27,556 bases of DNA from Candidatus Latescibacter anaerobius SCGC AAA252-E07 (lineage in GTDB: Bacteria; Latescibacterota; Latescibacteria; Latescibacterales; Latescibacteraceae), in the NCBI GenBank assembly GCA_000403035.1, contig AQSL01000132.1, positions 1 to 27,556 of the forward strand, written 5' to 3'. Both the position numbers and the translations under genes were made by a program. Each line of letters starts with the position of its first letter. Position 1 is the stretch's first letter. Below, one piece after another: positions 25,735 to 27,556 of this stretch. A model generated the notes under the pieces. It saw only the letters and a program-made list of their open reading frames with translations, was not told the origin of the DNA and ran no database searches.

Positions 25735-25870
25735 AAACTCACCCCCTCAGTCCCCCTCTCTTGGAAAGAGAGGGGGAAGACCACTCAACCCCTTCATCCA
25801 CCGTTATCGGAAATTCCCCTTCTCTTGCCAAGAGAAGGGATTAGGGGATGAGTTGAGGTGAGGAGAGGAG
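25735..25870. repeat. Inverted pair of GC-rich hairpin units (MITE-like)
   Basis: Two related units of about 40-50 bases face each other. The first (25738-25780) has a perfect 11-bp stem CCCCCTCTCTT/AAGAGAGGGGG with loop GGA at 25752-25776. The second, reversed, has a 10-bp stem CCCTTCTCTT/AAGAGAAGGG with loop GCC at 25817-25839. Their outer parts match as well (CTCACCCCCTCAGTCCC against CTCATCCCCTAATCCC on the opposite strand). This is the kind of short dispersed element found in many genomes; it sits between the two fucosidase genes in a 424-base gap that otherwise holds nothing recognised. Confidence 0.65.
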
Positions 25871-25926
25871 AAATTAAGCTTAAAGAAAGGGATAACCGGA
25901 AATAATTAAAATGAGAGGAGGGAATT

Positions 25927-27246
25927 ATGCCATCACTGTTCAAACTCATTATTATCACGTTGTGTGCAAGTATAGTATTCAGTATCTCAACAGATTCCAT
26001 TGCCGAGTGGCAGGGTGATCTCCGTTACAAACCCTCCAGGGAAAATCTCGAAGCCCGTGAATGGTTCCAGGATGCGAAATTCGGGCTTTTCGTCCACTGG
26101 GGAGTTTACTGTATTCTTGCAAAAGGCGAGTGGGTGATGTTCAGAGATGAAATTCCAGTAAACGAATATGAAAAACTCGCGGCACAGTTCAATCCGGTGA
26201 GATTTGATGCAGACGAATGGTGCAGAATGGTCAAGGATGCCGGAATGAACTATATAACCATCACAAGTAAGCATCACGATGGCTTTGCGATGTTTGACAG
26301 CAAGGTGAGTGATTATGATATTGTCGACAGTACGCCCTATGGCAAGGATGTCATAAAAATGCTTGCCGATGCCTGCGAACGTCACGGTCTCAAGCTGTTT
26401 TTCTACCATTCTCAGCTTGACTGGCATCGCCCCGATTACTTTCCACGCGGAAGAACCGGGAACTACGACAGCGGCCGTCCTGACAACGGAGACTGGATAC
26501 GTTATCTCGATTACATGGACGGGCAGTTAAAAGAACTGTGTACCAATTACGGCAATATTGGCGGAATATGGTTTGACGGTATGTGGGACAAGCCCGATTC
26601 GGACTGGCGTCTCGCCACAACGTACAGATTAATTCACGACCTGCAGCCCAAGGCAATGATCGGCAGCAACCATCACCGAACCCCGTTCAAGGGCGAGGAT
26701 TTCCAGATGTTTGAAAAGGGGCTGCCGGGGAAAGATCCCTTCAGCGAGGACGGCAGCGTTTCTGTACTACCGCTGGAAACATGCGAGACGATAAACAACT
26801 CCTGGGGATACAACGAAAACGATACAAGGTTTAAAAGTGTCCGCGATCTTATTCACTATCTTGTCAAAGCGGCGGGAAATAACGCTAATTTCCTTTTGAA
26901 TGTCGGCCCCAAACCTGACGGTACAATTCAGGACGAATTCAAAGAACGCCTTGCGGAAATGGGTACATGGCTCCGTAAGAACGGCGAATCCATCTATGGT
27001 ACCCGCGGAGGACCCATACCGCCGCAGAGCTGGGGTGTAACGACCAGTAAAAAAGGAGTCATATACCTGCATGTGCTCAGCGATTCCGACAACGTTATTG
27101 CTGTTCCCGATCTCGGGAAAAAAGTAAGTTCGGTTATGCTCCTCGACGGAACCGTAGTCGAATACGAGAACACAAAATTCGGTATGATTATCAAGGTGCC
27201 CGTGGATAAACGGGATGAATATGATACGGTGATGGTTGTACGATAA
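25927..27246 (+). CDS. GH29-type alpha-L-fucosidase-like secreted enzyme 2
   Basis: A 439-residue protein with GAGGAGGGA just before the ATG and a signal peptide (LFKLIIITLCASIVFSIS). GH29 landmarks: WFQDAKFGLFVHWGVY (46-61), SKHHDGFAMF (114-123), GGIWFDGMW with Asp217 as the nucleophile, ETCETINNSWGYNEND, and NFLLNVGPKPDGTI near the end of the barrel. A short C-terminal beta domain follows. It is shorter than enzyme 1 and only distantly similar, so the two likely differ in linkage preference. Predicted to release L-fucose outside the cytoplasm. Confidence 0.92.
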   Translation: MPSLFKLIIITLCASIVFSISTDSIAEWQGDLRYKPSRENLEAREWFQDAKFGLFVHWGVYCILAKGEWVMFRDEIPVNEYEKLAAQFNPVRFDADEWCRMVKDAGMNYITITSKHHDGFAMFDSKVSDYDIVDSTPYGKDVIKMLADACERHGLKLFFYHSQLDWHRPDYFPRGRTGNYDSGRPDNGDWIRYLDYMDGQLKELCTNYGNIGGIWFDGMWDKPDSDWRLATTYRLIHDLQPKAMIGSNHHRTPFKGEDFQMFEKGLPGKDPFSEDGSVSVLPLETCETINNSWGYNENDTRFKSVRDLIHYLVKAAGNNANFLLNVGPKPDGTIQDEFKERLAEMGTWLRKNGESIYGTRGGPIPPQSWGVTTSKKGVIYLHVLSDSDNVIAVPDLGKKVSSVMLLDGTVVEYENTKFGMIIKVPVDKRDEYDTVMVVR

Positions 27247-27317
27247 GGTATATATTTTTGAGATCGGTAAGAACATTTAAATCTTAAAATTGGATATCTT
27301 TGCTGATTATCAGATAT

Positions 27318-27556
27318 TCACCATATCATAATGTATGAGTAGTCAACATTCTCCACAATTTTATTGAGGAACATCTCAATCTTTTCGGTTTCTGTTGATG
27401 CCTGACTGGCTGTCGCTCCTTCGGCACGGCCTGCGCCGACACCCGCTGCCGCACCAAGCGCCGCTGTCCCGGCAATGCTGTTTTTGAAAATATTACGGCG
27501 GTTTAAAGATTTGTCACTTATGAAAAAACTCCCGGTATTAGTCTTTTGTAAAGTTT
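27318..27556 (-). CDS. Partial small Tat-signal protein, start outside the window
   Basis: A minus-strand frame is open from the window edge to a TGA at 27318. The visible 79 codons include SDKSLNRRNIFKNSIAGT, a twin-arginine signal, then an Ala/Gly-rich hydrophobic stretch, and a short mature part ending DYSYIMIW. No ATG is present in the visible part. It could be a small exported subunit, or a longer gene broken by an early stop. Family unknown. Confidence 0.55.
   Translation of the reverse strand, partial: TLQKTNTGSFFISDKSLNRRNIFKNSIAGTAALGAAAGVGAGRAEGATASQASTETEKIEMFLNKIVENVDYSYIMIW

Noticed and set aside
25752..25839. The two short palindromes as a CRISPR array
   Set aside because: Only two units, in opposite orientations and with sequence differences, with no regular spacers and no cas genes nearby.

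Overview
The window most likely comes from an uncultured, polysaccharide-degrading bacterium. The evidence is the density of secreted glycosidases (GH88-like, two GH29-like, one large malectin-containing enzyme), the many Tat and lipoprotein signals, and Shine-Dalgarno sites of the AGGAGG type. The mixture of DUF362, exported cupin, SMP-30 and Tat aldo/keto reductase genes recalls Latescibacterota, Poribacteria and related FCB/PVC lineages. That placement is an inference from gene content, not from a marker gene.

Layout. Positions 1-105 are a perfect heptamer tandem repeat. From 141 to 6772 all genes are on the minus strand: a Tat-exported aldo/keto reductase-like lipoprotein, a parvulin-type PPIase, and a compact probable operon (read from 6772 down) of a DapA/NanA-family aldolase, a bile-acid-symporter-family transporter and a GH88-GHL6-like fusion lipoprotein. 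The operon is best explained as uronate or deoxy-sugar-acid catabolism.

From about 6800 to 10200 the base composition becomes strongly AT-rich. This island holds three minus-strand genes: a PD-(D/E)XK nuclease with a DUF5655-like tail, a three-helix membrane protein and a Ser/Thr kinase with a C-terminal zinc ribbon. Two good integron attC recombination sites lie between them, at 7917-8009 and 8462-8591. No integrase is visible, so I read it as a cluster of integron-type cassettes lacking an integrase (CALIN), with remnants around it.

From 10202 to 19409 lies the most unusual metabolic locus. A secreted double-cupin/SMP-30 lactonase fusion faces a plus-strand run of DUF362 (Tat), cupin, DUF362 (Tat lipoprotein), cupin, cupin and iron-containing alcohol dehydrogenase, closed by a hairpin terminator. 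It looks like a duplicated DUF362-cupin module of unknown chemistry next to a lactonase and an alcohol dehydrogenase. From 19459 to the end there is a 992-residue malectin-containing glycosidase-like lipoprotein (minus strand), a Tat-exported xylose-isomerase-like TIM barrel, two GH29 alpha-L-fucosidase-like enzymes separated by a MITE-like inverted pair of hairpins, and the 3' part of a small Tat-signal protein cut by the window edge.

Taken together, the non-island genes would suit extracellular release of fucose or uronate residues, oxidation and lactone opening in the envelope, uptake, and aldolase plus alcohol-dehydrogenase steps. The individual substrates are not established by sequence alone.
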